NCBI RefSeq assembly: GCF_958295425.1
Contig: NC_081139.1
Span: forward strand, 22,015,888 to 22,079,887
Reading direction: 5' to 3'
Length of the DNA: 64,000 bases
DNA from: Solea solea
Lineage: Eukaryota; Chordata; Actinopteri; Pleuronectiformes; Soleidae
The notes under the pieces are model-generated. The model saw only the letters and a program-made list of their open reading frames with translations. It searched no databases and was not told the DNA's origin. A program made the translations under genes and the position numbers. This document shows positions 52,166 through 64,000 of this stretch, one piece after another. Every line of letters starts with the position of its first letter. Within the stretch, counting starts at the first letter, position 1.

Positions 52166-52665
52166 TGGGACATTTTTGGCCCTTAAGATGTCGAGAGTGA
52201 GTAAGTAATACTACACAAAAGATAATCAAGCAGGACAAAAAAACAGTATTGTTGGTAATCTGATACATATACCAGGTTGCTCTATCCCTTCAAACCATCA
52301 TGTATTATGTAATATATAATGTAATATATTACATATTTTTGTGTTTATTAAATATTACTTTTTTTATTGCATTTGAAAAGCTGGCATTTAAAGGGTTACT
52401 TATAAAAAAAATATGAGTAATGTTTTTAATTATCAGGCTTGAAGTTTCATTTAAACACATTGAAAATGAATATACATAATAAACATAACGTTTAATTAAA
52501 AGTTTAATATCAGTCTTTTGACAGTTTTTGCACTTAAGGTGAAGGGCGTTATCCTCTAAAGGTTGCATGAGGGTTAAAATCATGGCAAACATGAGACAAT
52601 GATAGAAAAATCCCACAATCAACAAAAATCCTCACTGGCCTGTTTTACTGTTTTCTGTAACTACA

Positions 52666-52671
52666 TTTATT
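52666..52671 (-). terminator. Candidate olfml3 polyadenylation signal
   Basis: AATAAA on the minus strand, about 350 bases past the olfml3 stop codon. Confidence 0.4.
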
Positions 52672-53022
52672 ATTTTGTCCTTGCTCCTGTGTTCCACCGA
52701 AAGTCTGCCCCTTAAATTCGAACCATTACAGTGTGTAAATTACACAGATACATCTGAACAATTATTAAGTAGGAAACAATTTTCGTTATTAAAGATGTAG
52801 ATCTGATTATTGTTTTAAATAATATAAAATGGAAACTAATGGCTGCATGAAAAGTAAGAGATAAGCGTCTGAATTTCTACACCACATGTTATAAAGTGGC
52901 CAGTTATATGAAGTAAACATGACTTGTACGAAGCTAAAACTTGCCAAACCTCTGGCATGGTCGTGTACACGTTTATGGATTTGTTATGGAGAGTTTTTTG
53001 AGGATTGTTTGTACTCATGAGC

Positions 53023-56000
53023 TCATATTTCTAGTTTCTTCTTCATGACGAGCTTGTACAGGATCTGATATCCATCATCCCAGGCATACAGCAGCTGCTC
53101 CTGTGGGTTGTACTTCAGACTGGAATGAGCCCCATAACGTTTTGGGAAGTAAATCTGTGGTGCGTCCTCATTGGTCACCATGTCATTAACATCAAATACA
53201 CACTGCAAACGAGAGCGACCAGGTTGCTGGGTGTTGTACACAACATAGAGAGTGCCGCAGATGACAAAGGCGGCCTCTGCATTCTCTTGCGGGCAGTTAG
53301 TGTCCCACATCTGCTCGATGCCCAGCAAGTTGGTGTCCATTTTTGCCACAGAGATGTGCCTCTCGTTCTGGCGTGTGGCGTAAATGGCCCACAGGCCTTC
53401 TTCATCCACAGCCAGGTCCAGCACTGTCTCAGGAGTCAGGTCGTACACTGGGACGTGGTCCTGGACAGGAAACACAGCCCTGTCTGTCACTGAGTTGCTC
53501 CTCAAGTCATATTTAATCACCATGATCTCGTCATCCTGAGTTACATAGTAGGCATGATTTTTGTAGATGACATGTCCTGTTCCTCTCCACGCCGATGGTA
53601 GCTTCAGGGCCTTGGACTGAAACATCCCCGGAGAGCGGGTGAAGTCCTGCACAGAGGAAAACTCGTGGATTGTGTCCCCATCTGTCCCGTTGAAGATGTA
53701 GATCTTCCCAGAACCTGAGCTGCTGTCTTTGCTCCACGCGCCCTTTGGCCCTCCGACTCGTTTCAAGATCTTCATGGCTTTTATGCTCGAGATCATGTCA
53801 CTGCAGTCTGTGTATGAGAGAGTGAGAGGGTGAGAGGGTGACGTCTCCATGACATTTTAATAACATTATCTTCTGTTATCATTTGAAAACTGCTTTAAGG
53901 AAGGCTCCTTTTTCTGATGATTGCTTTGCACAAGATCAATTCTACTCCAGTGTTAGTTGTCAGGCAGGAGGTGTTAGCTTAGCTTCTAAAGTCCTGTTGT
54001 TGTTACCATAATATCTCGATTAAGATAAAGTCTTAATGCTAAACTAAGAATTTGTTGTGCAACATGTTTACATTTGTGTGTTGTGTGTACATATATGTAC
54101 TGTAATGATACATGCACTTAGACACACTCATACAATGTAGGTTATTTGTTGGCTTGTTCCTCTATTACTGTTGTATGTTATTGAAAACAAAAAACAGATT
54201 TGTTTCTTTAAAGCTAACATAAGCCAGTCAGCTGTTGGTTTCAGTTTATTGTTCAAAGACATATTTGAATCTCCTCATCTTTAATTTGGTAAAGATGAGG
54301 TTTCAAGTGCTTAAAGGGCAAATCCAAGTCAGGTCTAATGTTTGAATTATTTCAACAATATGATTCTTATTCTACTCAGAATGACTGTCCTACATAAATA
54401 TAACTTCTCCCTTCTGTATTTGTGTTATTTACAGATTTCTTTGGGCTCAAAGAAGCCACCAATACACACGCAGCATTAGTAAATACATCTGCTCAACATT
54501 CTCAGTGTGTGTTTTCAATTTGGTTGATATTTGGGGATTCATGTTGTTCCTCCGAATTTTGTCGAATTGATCAGTGACTGGAAAAAAACTACATGCGTTT
54601 TCTTTTTCCTGTAATTAGTTGGACATGTTTTCCTGTTGTCCTTATTATCATTTAATCATCTTCCTCATTTGCACACAAAATGATTTTGACACATACACTC
54701 TGCTTATCTTAGACCAAAATTGTGGTGGTGGTGGTGGTGGTAGTCAGAGTATTAGTAGTAGTAGTAGAAGTAGTAGGAGTAGTAGTAGTACTACTAGTAG
54801 GAGTAGTAGTAGTAGTAGGAGGAGGAGGAGGAGGAGTGTCAGTGTAGTTTCACATCTTATCTCATATCTCACCTGACAGTTTGGAATATTTGGCCTTCTG
54901 CTTCTCCGTCACCAGATTGACCTGCTGCTCTATCAGCTTGTCGTCTACATCCACACACGGCTGGTTCCCATTCTGAGTCTCCAGGTAGTCCAGCTCCCGC
55001 TCCACCCGGTCCACCCTGGTGCCCACGCCGTCCAGACTCACTCTCAGCACCTCTTTCTCTTTGTCCAGATTCTCCAGCTGAGAAACCATTTGTTGCTTCA
55101 GCTCCCGCAGCTCTGTGGCATAACGGGCTGTCTGTTCGTGCCATAGAGAGATCCGGTCCTGTTGTTTTTTAACAAAGGTGATAAGTTATGTCTGAGTCTA
55201 TACACAAGCAGAGTGTGGCAAGTCTCCGTCAAGGATTTTTGTTTCGCAGGAACAGTGAGTGTATTTTTAGAAAGCAGCTGAAAATAGGAGGCCATAATTT
55301 TATGCTCCTCTCGGGAAATAGATTGGTACATAAGCGACATAATGAGTAGGAAACTCATCCATCAAATAACCAGGTTGAGGCTACACGTGGCAAGTATCCT
55401 CCCTGTGACAACATGTTTCAGCTGGACATCCTCACTGTGATCTGTGCACATGCTGCTCTTTTACAGACTGGATAGGTCTGGAGCGAGGCGGGAACAGAAA
55501 TGACACCACTTTACTGACAATAAAGAGCAACAGCATTTGAAGACACATTATAAAAAACAGTACAGATTACTTTAATATGAGTATATGAATAAATGCATGT
55601 GTTAAAATAACACTTTAAGTCATTGTGATAATATTTGGTTCATAGTGATTCTGCTGTGATGAAACTAAAAACTGAACAGGTAGATGATTCATGGTTATTA
55701 CACAGAAACTGTGACTGACCACAGGTGTCTCCAGGTAACAACCCCCTACGTTAAACATAATATAAACAGCATTACCTTGAAATTAAAGATTATGTGTGTG
55801 ATACAAGGAGAGGATGAATTTCAGCTAAGGTTTCAAGTTTCATTCCCAAACATTTTCAGGTGAAGGTATTACACTGATGTAGCCTTATTACTATACCTCC
55901 ATATTATTTCTATGTTATTTCTGAGCTGTGATGTAAAGTTTGATCATATAACTTAATGTCTTGCTCCCTTTGATGACTCGTATCTTGTAATTTAGCATTA

Positions 56001-56549
56001 GTCTGTTTCCTGAATGAATGAGATGTTTCTCCACACACAGGAAGATCCCTGGAAGTTGATTCATTCGCCATGTGTTGAAGGGGAAATTGTGTAATTCATT
56101 AAACAGATACAAATTAAATGAAAACGTGTGATGCCAAGATAATACAAGTCTCATAATCAAACCAGGTCTATTGTCAAAGATAACAATAACAATAACAATA
56201 ATTACTTTTTCTAAATAATGTAATCATGTAAACTCCTTGCTGAAATCACATGCATACAGTTTTAACTCAGTGTCTCAAAGCAAAAAATAAGCTTATGATT
56301 CATATACATTTTGGAACACTGCACAGCACCAGCATTTTCCCCAGGATTTGCCCACATCTGCATTCCATTGCCTTTGCCCTGTCCCTCAAAGTTTCCTCTC
56401 AGAGGGACTCTGGAGCGCAGGGCTCGGCAGGGAGGTGAAGGGAGTCTTACCTCAATAGCAAGCAGCCTCCGCTCCAAATAGTCAATCAGTGCTTGGTGCT
56501 GAGCGGTGGCAAAGCAGGCCAAAGTTACCAAGACAACAAGTCCTCTCAT
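53023..56549 (-). CDS. olfml3: Olfactomedin-like protein 3, secreted
   Basis: OLFML3 is a secreted extracellular-matrix glycoprotein; vertebrate members have been described as scaffolds for BMP signalling in dorsoventral patterning. Three exons, joined in phase, give 389 residues (human 406): 56549-56451, 55158-54873, 53807-53023. The start gives a signal peptide (MRGLVVLVTLACFATA, likely cleaved near residue 16) followed by LIDYLERRLLAIE. Exon 2 encodes a coiled-coil region with GTRVDRVERELDYLETQNG. Exon 3 encodes the whole olfactomedin domain from about residue 129: DCSDMISSIKAMKILKRVGG, GLWAIYATR, ENAEAAFVICGTLYVVYN, YNPQEQLLYAWDDGYQILY. The conserved Cys of DCSD and of FVICG are present. 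Myocilin and other olfactomedins are less likely given the OLFML3-specific N-terminal motifs. The a or b copy is not resolved. Confidence 0.95.
53808..54720. other. Olfml3 intron 2, most of it
   Basis: AT-rich intron without recognisable internal features apart from the trinucleotide block at its 5' (right) end. Confidence 0.5.
54721..54837. repeat. Composite GGT/AGT/GGA trinucleotide repeat
   Basis: (GGT)n is followed by (AGT)n with AGG interruptions, then (AGG)n. It lies in olfml3 intron 2 beginning about 36 bases downstream of the exon 2 donor. On the transcribed strand it is CCT, ACT and ACC. Confidence 0.9.
55159..56450. other. Olfml3 intron 1, about 1.3 kb
   Basis: No embedded gene seen. 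It includes a short (AACAAT)n-like stretch near 56178-56200. Confidence 0.5.
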
Positions 56550-56699
56550 TTTTTTGTCAGCTCAGTCTCTCTACCTCCTGTAAAACCTTGACTGGAGTTG
56601 AGTGGCGGCGTGTTAAGGAGCCAGCAGAGTCCCAGAGGTGGGCTGGAATGTTTTACTAAGCAGTCTGGGAGGAGCCAAAAGCATCTGGTAGAGATGGAA

Positions 56700-57360
56700 A
56701 CACATGCAGGGTAATGGAGACAAGACAGTCCATCCTTTATTTCAGTTCCTACCTGCTAGAAAAATTGGAAAACTAAATCTAACGATTATAAATTATTACT
56801 CCCTCTATGAGAGAATTTGCACTGTTAAAGCAGCAAAGACAGTAAAAACAGTACAATTAATAAATAACAGAAAACCCAATACTGAAGAATAACACAACAT
56901 AAACAGTGTGTAAACATCATTTATGAGCATAGTGTGAAGCATAAACATTTGCACATACAGTGTAAGATGTGAGTACTGCAGTTATAGGTCCAGTAACATT
57001 ATAAATATCACTTAACAATAAAAAAATACCTTTTGTTTTCATAGCCTTATAGTTAGCCTTTAATGCAGCACAATCAAATGTGTATTTTGTGTTTTAAAGT
57101 ATAAAATATATTTATTGTCATTGTCATTAGTGCAGGAGATAAAAGATTGTAAAATACCTAAAGTATGAAACTATTGTTAAATATAACACAAAATAGACTG
57201 AATGAAAAATGTAGAAATAAAACACAAGAGACAGGCATGTACTATAGATATTCAGTATATTATTGCAATATTGCACAATCCCTCAGGTATCACAACTGTA
57301 TGTGTGAATCATTTTATGTATTAAAGGCTGTGGTGTAAAAACCGTCCTTTAGTCTGTTTG
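56700..57360. other. AT-rich intergenic stretch
   Basis: Between olfml3 and avil. Nothing supportable was recognised. Confidence 0.5.
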
Positions 57361-58170
57361 TCTGTGTTTTTAAAGATCTGTATCATCAGCAGGTCAAACT
57401 AAAATATTGTGGGCTTTTCTGAGGCCGTGGGAACTGTGGAGTTCTTCCAGAGAGAGGAAAGGGGAAGCCAACAATTTTCTTCAAGGACGACTTTGAGAGC
57501 CTTCCTCTGTACCACTGTGCAGCTGGAAAACCACACTCAGAGACAGTAGGTCAGGATGCTCTCTATTGAGCAGCAATATGCAAATGAAGAAGAATGGCTC
57601 CACCCACATTAACCATACACCAACAAATAAGAAAGAGGAAATAGCAGAGGGAGTGGGAGAAAGGAGAGTGTTGTTATACAAGGGTCACCATAGTTCCCTG
57701 ATCAAGTTGGGAAGGTGAGTCATGAACAAAATAGTCCTGTTTGTTGCACTCTGCTGTCTCACCATTAGAGGTCACTAATTATTACACACTGGACTTTTAA
57801 GTGGATTTCCAAGAGATGCAGTGTGTGTGGTTCACTGTGAGCAGAGCTGGTTGTCCAGTCTAACAGCAGCAGGGAGGAACAACCTGAGACACCAGTCTGT
57901 TGCTGTAGGAGATGCCCAGTGCTGTGATGGTGTGTCCTGCAGAGGGTGGATGAGAGATGAGAGTGTGGCTATTGTTCTCCTCTCTCCCACCACCTTCACT
58001 GGTTCATGGGAGGCGTCCCAACAAGCTGATTCCTTCCCACTCATTTTATTCAGACTGTTCATGTCTGCTTTTGAGATACCTACTGTATATCCCAGCAGAC
58101 TAGAAGTCATAAAAGTCTTCAGGAACTCCTCAGCTGAAAAAAACCCTGGTCTCACCTTACATGTGCAACC
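57361..58170 (-). mobile_element. Degraded LINE, ORF2 C-terminal region
   Basis: Reading the minus strand from 58155 to 57832 gives FFSAEEFLKTFMTSSLLGY, then NKMSGKESACWD, VKVVGERRTIATLSSLIH and LRLFLPAAVRL. This matches in order the C-terminal signature of Rex1/CR1-type ORF2 proteins (LNK, ERR, HPL, FLP-AI-L). It lacks several conserved residues and is truncated. The neighbouring 57400-57560 (TCAGGATGCTCTCTATTGAG) also looks LINE-derived. Confidence 0.65.
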
Positions 58171-58863
58171 CCTGTTTATATTACAAAAAAAAAAAATCAG
58201 TGTTAGTTTGAAAGAACCTGACAGATTAGTGGCTTCTTATTTGTTTATCTTCCCTCCTTAGACAGATTATATCCCGTCTCACAATGAAGAATAAGCACAT
58301 AAACGAAATGACAAAGAAAGAAAAATGCAGGTTCAACTTCCATAGTTGACAATATTATGTTATGAAGGTAACATTAAAATCTAACTATATTAGTACAATG
58401 ACTTAAAGATTGTTTATTATTCCACTACCAAAAGATTAATAGCTTTCAAAAGGAAACAAAAGTAAATGTAAATGAATTCTCTTATATTGAATTATTAACA
58501 GAACATATTCTTCTTGTACAAGCTTACACTTGCATTATTATTTGTTATCTGCAGCTGTGCATGTATCCATAGATAATGTGGAAGGATACTTTTGAATTAA
58601 AATTAAATTATCTCATTTCTTTTTCACTTTTATGTTGCTGATATTCTGGGATATTTGGTGAATTGTATAGGATAAGTGAAAATGAGGTTCATGAGTTTGA
58701 TTGAGCATAATGTACGAAATGGATCTGGGTCTCCCTGTCAGTTGCATATTCACACAGATTGTCATCCTTTTGTCTTCATAATGTGTAAATTAAAATTAGA
58801 TTCATATGATGCCATGTTGTTGTTCAGGGCTGAAATGACTAAACATGATGGTGGTGGTCAGTG

Positions 58864-58865
<2 letters not shown>

Positions 58866-58906
<41 letters not shown>
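58866..58906. repeat. (TG)n microsatellite
   Basis: About 20 uninterrupted TG units roughly 0.5 kb upstream of the avil start codon. Confidence 0.95.
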
Positions 58907-58907
<1 letters not shown>

Positions 58908-59099
58908 CATTTGAATATGAGTCAATCCCTTTTTTTTTTCAGCACATTTGTTTACAGGATTGTGAGTGTCCTCAGTGATTGGGCCAAACATGGTGAAAGG
59001 TCCTGGAACATGCAAACACAGGCAAATGTGGGGCCCAGAGGGGACGAGGACTGAGGGCCTTTTGTTATCACACAGCAAATCAGCTGTGGCAAAATCATC

Positions 59100-59135
59100 T
59101 CAGCTGAGAGGAAGCTCGTCAAACAAGAATATCAG
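59100..59135 (+). other. avil: Possible 5' UTR exon end of avil
   Basis: A good donor (ATCAG|GTGAGTAC, exon end 59135) precedes a good acceptor (TTCCTCTCTCAG, exon start 59330) that leads directly into the avil start codon at 59382. This suggests a non-coding first exon. Its 5' limit is unknown and no promoter motif was recognised. Confidence 0.4.
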
Positions 59136-59381
59136 GTGAGTACTACAGCTGATAAAATTAAAAAATCCTGAGCTTTGATCACGGTGACTATTTGTGGGTT
59201 TCTAGATTATCAAGAAAATATAACTGTAGCTAGAATATTTGATTTACAGCCTGAATAATAGATGTTTCTTATCATCAGGAGAAGGATTTTAATGTCCACT
59301 TCTCTTTGTATAATCAGTTCCTCTCTCAGATAAAAAGAACGTACAACAACAACATTGCACCAAACTGTCGACTGGAGCAAA

Positions 59382-62300
59382 ATGGAGTACACATTCAAAG
59401 CAGTAACTCACAGCGCTGGGATTATAATCTGGAGAATTGAGGTAATTTGATTTTGTTTTTTCTCAGGAAACAGCTTCCACCTGTGTAGGAGAAAAAAATA
59501 CTCAAACAGTTACTGAATATCTGTTTTTCTTTGTGCAACAGAAAATGGAGCTGGTACAAGTCCCAGAGAAATCGTATGGCAGCTTTTATGACGGTGACTG
59601 CTACCTGCTTCTGTCTGTAAGTGTGGTGTCATGTTTGTGTACACTGAAATATAATACTGCCATTAAGTTATATGAAATAATGATCTTAATCACCCTTATG
59701 TCAATTTTTAACACGTGTTACTACATTTTCAAAAGTTAAACTTAATGTTTTCAATTTGTTAAAATGTTTTGAGGTAAAATAAATGTTATGGAAGATGTGG
59801 GGTGTGAATAGGATGTAAAAGGGAGGTGATATTATGATAATACTATTTTATTTCTCATGTCATTTCCATGTAATAGCATGGTAATGTGAAAAATTATAGT
59901 GTAACATGATAGCGTAAATGCTTGGTCATTTACAATGATGATTACCATGTTATAAAGCTGAAATTCATCCTGCATTACTATATGTTCACACACAATTTTT
60001 AATTTCAGTTTATTATATATTATATTTCATGCAGGCTCCTGTTATCTGGAAACACCTGCAATAGGTGTAGTTACACTATTACATCGTTATCACCAAGCTA
60101 TTACCTGAACATCGTATTTAAAATGAGTTGGTATTTCCCTAAAAAGGTGTCACTGTTATGATTTTATTACTGAACTGTCATGTAAAGTGTTATCTAAAAT
60201 TGCAATGATACTAATGAGGATGTCAGATGTAATATGCTGCTTTGTTGTAAAGTAATCCACAGATGCCTGATAAACTGCCTGAGGAAACAAAGGCATTGTT
60301 CTTGTTCAAATACCTTTTATATTTTTAAACAAATGAGTTGTTTATTTGGGCAGCCCATAGCCAAGCAGACCTTGGCTTATAACCAAATGCTTGTCAGTTT
60401 GAGTCCACGCCAGGTCAAGGTCTGTGGTACCCCTGAGCAAGGTTACCCAATCTCCATTGCTCATTGTTAACACTCTAAATTGACCCCAGCCAGTGTAGTC
60501 CTAGTCCAAGCCTGGACAAATGGAACAGTTGCGTCAAATATGCAGATCATCTGCTGTGGTGACCCCTAGAAAGGGAGGGGCTGAAAGAGGGAAGAGTGTT
60601 ATGGTAAATGTTTTGTATTTATACAGTTCTAGTCTTGATTCATGCTACACTTGTTGCCTTTTGCCCACATGGTTTATACTCATTCACATGGGCATGTAGA
60701 CTAATTACAATCTATTTACTTTAACTAACAATTTAACTTGAAATTGCCACTTCAATCTGGAAGTGCATGGTTGATATAGCAAGATACAATTATTTGCTGT
60801 TTCAACTTGCTATAAGTTAAACAACTCAACTTCCTATGTTGAAACATATACATCATCAAGTTGAGTACGTGTAGACTTTGGGTACATGGTAGAGTGTACT
60901 GTATGGTAGGTATAGGTAGTGTATGGTGTATGGGGTATACATGGTTTATGGGGTATATACTGTATGGTGTATTGGATATCGGGTATATATGGTGTATGGG
61001 GTACATATGGATTATTGGGTATAGGGTATATATGGTCTATCGGATATATACTGTATGGTCTATGGGGTATACATGGTGTATGGGATATATAATGTATGGT
61101 CTATGAGGTATACATGGTGTATGGGATATATACTGTATGGTCTATGGGATATACATGGTGTATGGGATATATACTGTATGGTCTATGGGGTAAACATGGT
61201 GTATTGGGTACTACTATATGGTGTTTGGGATAAAAGTTATATATGTGTATGGGGTACATACTGTATGGTGTATGGGGTACATATGGTGTATGGGTTATGA
61301 GGTATAGGGTATATGGTGTTTTGAATGATGACGCACTTCTATCTATACTCTTCCTCCACTCTTGTTTCTCCAGACACATAAGGTGAGCAACTCTCTGAGT
61401 TATGACATTCACTACTGGATCGGCTCAAAATCATCACAGGACGAACAGGGTGCAGCTGCTGTTTACACCATACAGCTCGATGAATTTCTGGGCTCCACTC
61501 CTGTGCAGCACCGTGAGGTTCAGAACCATGAGTCTGACACCTTCAGAGGATACTTCAAACAAGGAATAATGTGAGTGAAAGTTTTGTCACAGAAGGCCAT
61601 CAGTGAAAGACGGTAAACGTAATCCTGAAAAGAAAACTCTTTTTCTGTTCAGCTATAAAAAAGGTGGAGTTGCAACTGGTATGAGGCACACTGAGACCAA
61701 CACCTATGATGTTAAGAGGCTGCTTCATGTCAAAGGGAAGAAAAGGGTGATTGCCACAGAGGTGAGCCAGGATTCTCAGAGGTTATATAACGTTTACAGG
61801 ACATCCTGAGGAAAAGAAGCCGTTATTGTTTTGATTTGTTTCAGGTGGAAATGAGCTGGAAGAGCTTCAACTGTGGAGATGTCTTCTTGTTGGACATCGG
61901 GAAGACCATTATTCAGTGGAATGGACCAAAGTGTAACAAACAGGAAAAGCTCAAAGTAAGATCTGTGTGAATGAACACTTTACATTAGACTATAGTAACA
62001 ATACGGTAATATTATAGTCATCCTACCTTCTGTCCACACACTGTTCTTATTGTTATCATGTTATTACCAAGATATTACTAAAAATAAGATGGTATTGACA
62101 TAATATGACTTCCCTATTACAAAATGATTGCCGCACTACAACCATATTATTGATGTACTGTCGAGTTTTACTGTTTTCTGTAGGTGTATATGATACACAC
62201 AAGTAGAACTTGACGTCTGACTGTAAGTCACATTGTTAGCCAGAACAGAAAATGTAAAATCATTCGTAAAGATTTATGGAAATGGTGTGTAGATCAGATG

Positions 62301-63451
62301 GAACTAACTTCCTTCTTCCCACAAAAAAAAAGACTGGATCCTCTGAATGGTTCACTGTCCACACACACACTTCTATACACACACACAATCCATACCAGTG
62401 CAGTGAGGCATGAAACCTTTGAGATAATTACTATTATAAAAAGTCTTATTAGATGTATATAGTATAATTTATAGCATTTAGCTTATATTATTTTGTACAT
62501 ACTTTACATTTCAATTACTTTTTCACAGCAGCCATTCTGACACGTCACAGGAGGAAAAGCACAGGTGTAAATAATTAAATGAATGATGGATGACTTCCAT
62601 TCAGCTTCCTCATATCAAGGGCTTGCTGGTTTCACTGTCACACAGGAACTGAACTGATCCATTGTTCATGTTATCAGTAGCACGTGTGCTTTTGCTGCAG
62701 AAACATGTGGTAAAAAAAACAAAAAGAAAAAGGCCCATAGTCACTTTCAGATTGTGGCAGCACATTCTACTAAACTGGGGGACATGACTTATTAATATTT
62801 GGAAATGCATTCATTCATTCATTCACCTGCTTGCACTTCATCCTCACCATGAGGGTCGTAGGGCTGCTGGTGCCAATCCCAGCTGATAAAGGGCAAAAGG
62901 GGCGGCGACAAACTGATGGTCAGTGACCGTGAACCAGCAACCTTCTTGCTGTGAGGCAACAATGTGAGCCACATGCTCCACTGTGTGGACCTTCCAATAA
63001 CTAATCATATGATGAGATGAAGTTGAAGCTTGTGACTTCTGGGTTTTGTAGTCACATATTCTGCTTCTCAGGGAATGTTGTTGGCTAAAGACATCCGAGA
63101 CAGAGAGAGAGGAGGTCGGGCAGAGATCAGAGTGATGGAGGGGGACGCAGAGAGCGACTCTCCTCAGATCATGAACATCCTGAATAACACTCTTGGAGAA
63201 AGAACATCTGGGCTCACAGATGGAGTTCCTGATGAAATCGCTGACCAGGAACAGAAGGCCAAACTCACTCTTTACCAGTAAGTTGCTCATGGCCCAAGTG
63301 TGATGAATTCGGAGGGAGTAAAGTCATTCAGTCAAAGTTGTTTGACTTTGCTTATTTGTGCCATTGTTACAGTGTTTCAGATGCTGACGGCCAGATGAAG
63401 GTCACAGAAGTTGCTACTCGACCACTGGTTCAGGATCTTCTCAACCATGAT
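59382..63451 (+). CDS. avil: Advillin, gelsolin/villin-family actin regulator (5' part)
   Basis: Advillin is a calcium-regulated actin-binding protein of the gelsolin/villin family, best known from sensory neurons. Seven phase-consistent exons encode the first 279 residues: 59382-59441, 59542-59616, 61374-61570, 61653-61761, 61845-61955, 63072-63277, 63373-63451. The last donor leads into an intron that runs off the window, so at least the second half of the family's usual six gelsolin repeats plus headpiece is missing here. Visible motifs are [15 protein letters not shown], the first gelsolin repeat with [11 protein letters not shown] and [15 protein letters not shown], the actin-contact region [51 protein letters not shown] and [15 protein letters not shown]. 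The sequence is closer to human AVIL than to VIL1 as I remember them, but villin cannot be fully excluded. Confidence 0.88.
60348..60600 (+). mobile_element. tRNA-derived SINE, near full length
   Basis: It lies in avil intron 2. The 5' part has GGGCAGCCCATAGCCAAGCA and a box-B-like AGTTTGAGTCCACG. The body has CCTGAGCAAGGTTACCCAAT, and the 3' end is CTGCTGTGGTGACCCCTAGA followed by AAGAGGGAAGA. Order and length fit a common fish SINE. The same 3' end recurs at 52080-52165. Confidence 0.7.
60885..61320. repeat. 41-bp minisatellite in avil intron 2
   Basis: TGTATGGTCT starts units at 61052, 61093, 61134 and 61175, exactly 41 bases apart. Each unit is built of two related halves of about 20 bases (TATGGTCTATGGGGTATA and CATGGTGTATGGGATATA). 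Outside these four units the array degenerates on both sides. It ends about 50 bases before avil exon 3. Confidence 0.9.
62525..62720 (+). repeat. Dispersed repeat shared with 20555-20740
   Basis: It carries GGAAAAGCACAGGTGTAA, GACTTCCATTCAGCTTCCTC, TTGCTGGTTTCACTG and CACGTGTGCTTTTGCTGCAG, matching the copy between timeless and prph. Located in avil intron 5. Confidence 0.65.
62808..62925 (+). repeat. CATTCATTCATTC...CCCAGCTGATA dispersed repeat
   Basis: CATTCATTCATTCACCTGC, then TCATCCTCACCATGAGGGTC, GGTGCCAATCCCAGCTGATA and AGGGGCGGCGACAAACTGA. Related to the repeat at 28480-28565. Confidence 0.55.
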
Positions 63452-64000
63452 GTGAGCTCATGTAATTTTGACCTTAGGCATGGGAGACATTTACATTTCC
63501 TGTCATGACATAATATTATTATGGTCATGTTACCAAAAATTTGACAAAATGACAAAAATGACGTTACCAAAATGTGTGTATTTACAAGACACTGTTATGG
63601 ATTTATTTTTAAAAAGATGTTACACAAATTGCTAATGTTACAATGTTACAAAAACTTGTTATTAAATGTTGTCACACTGTAAAATTTGCACTGTTAAAGT
63701 CTGAGTCAATTTAACACCAAATCAGATTAGGAGTAAATCCACCACAGAATAGTGTTAAATTAAACTCTTTTACTATTAAATTATCACTAAAAGAGTCAAG
63801 TAAAGAGTTAAATTCCTGTTTGGTCCTAATCAGAACTGGTGTTAAATTGATTATTTTGGAAGTGACTTTACGCTGCAAAATTGACTGTGCATGTTTAGAT
63901 TAGAATAGTTTATTGACTACAAAGGATATTTTTGCATTTTTTGAAAAAACAAAACAAAAAACAAGACAGTAAATAAATAAATAAACAATACATAAAAGTA
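63452..64000 (+). other. Avil intron 7, truncated by window end
   Basis: AT-rich intron after the donor at 63452. Short repeated motifs (TTACCAAAA, TGTTACA) are present; no exon is recognisable before the window ends. Confidence 0.6.

Larger units (their letters stand above)
49230..52660. other. Intergenic region between cdk2 and olfml3
   Basis: The two genes converge here. AT-rich DNA holds a SINE remnant (50215-50345) and a repeat 3' end (52080-52165). No gene is supportable. Confidence 0.6.

Noticed and set aside
60752..61412. ORFs with repeated YPIHH (minus) or MVYG/WCMGY (plus) motifs
   Set aside because: Produced by the avil intron minisatellite; no biological frame.

Overview
The window is nuclear DNA from a bony fish, most likely a spiny-rayed (percomorph) teleost. 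It carries six recognisable spliced vertebrate protein genes. Its introns and intergenic spaces hold repeats typical of teleost genomes: tRNA-derived SINE remnants, hAT-like MITEs, LINE 3' ends with the GATTCTGATT-type tail, AATTCAATTC repeats and many microsatellites. The gene content matches the region of human chromosome 12q13-q14 that holds TIMELESS, PRPH, PMEL-CDK2 and AVIL. I assembled all exon models by eye from splice sites, codon phase and remembered protein families. No alignment was run.

Layout. 1-7.1 kb: a weakly supported, unidentified spliced gene on the minus strand (448-947) with a pyrimidine-rich possible promoter block, then repeat-rich intergenic DNA. 7.1-18.5 kb (minus): timeless, 29 coding exons, about 1260 residues, with a probable non-coding first exon near 19.4-19.55 kb. 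21.66-26.2 kb (minus): prph (peripherin), 9 exons, 473 residues. 26.3-33.1 kb: intergenic. 33.1-39.4 kb (minus): pmel, 12 exons, about 852 residues, with a very unusual Ala/Asp/Val repeat domain. 39.4-45.2 kb: intergenic space between divergent pmel and cdk2. 45.17-48.86 kb (plus): cdk2, 7 exons, 298 residues. 53.0-56.55 kb (minus): olfml3, 3 exons, 389 residues. 59.38 kb to the right edge (plus): the first 7 coding exons of avil (advillin), cut by the window end.

The genes do not form an operon or pathway. The one functionally suggestive pair is pmel and cdk2, which lie head to head as PMEL and CDK2 do in mammals, where both are reported MITF targets. Two perfect inverse M-boxes lie in pmel intron 1, and an M-box-like site with a perfect E2F site lies upstream of cdk2.

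I found no CRISPR array, operon, toxin gene, viral gene or bacterial-type system. The most unusual items are the pmel repeat domain, the paired M-boxes, a 12-base poly-C run abutting a pmel splice acceptor, a hAT-like element with intact 8-bp target duplications inside timeless, and a 41-bp minisatellite in avil intron 2.
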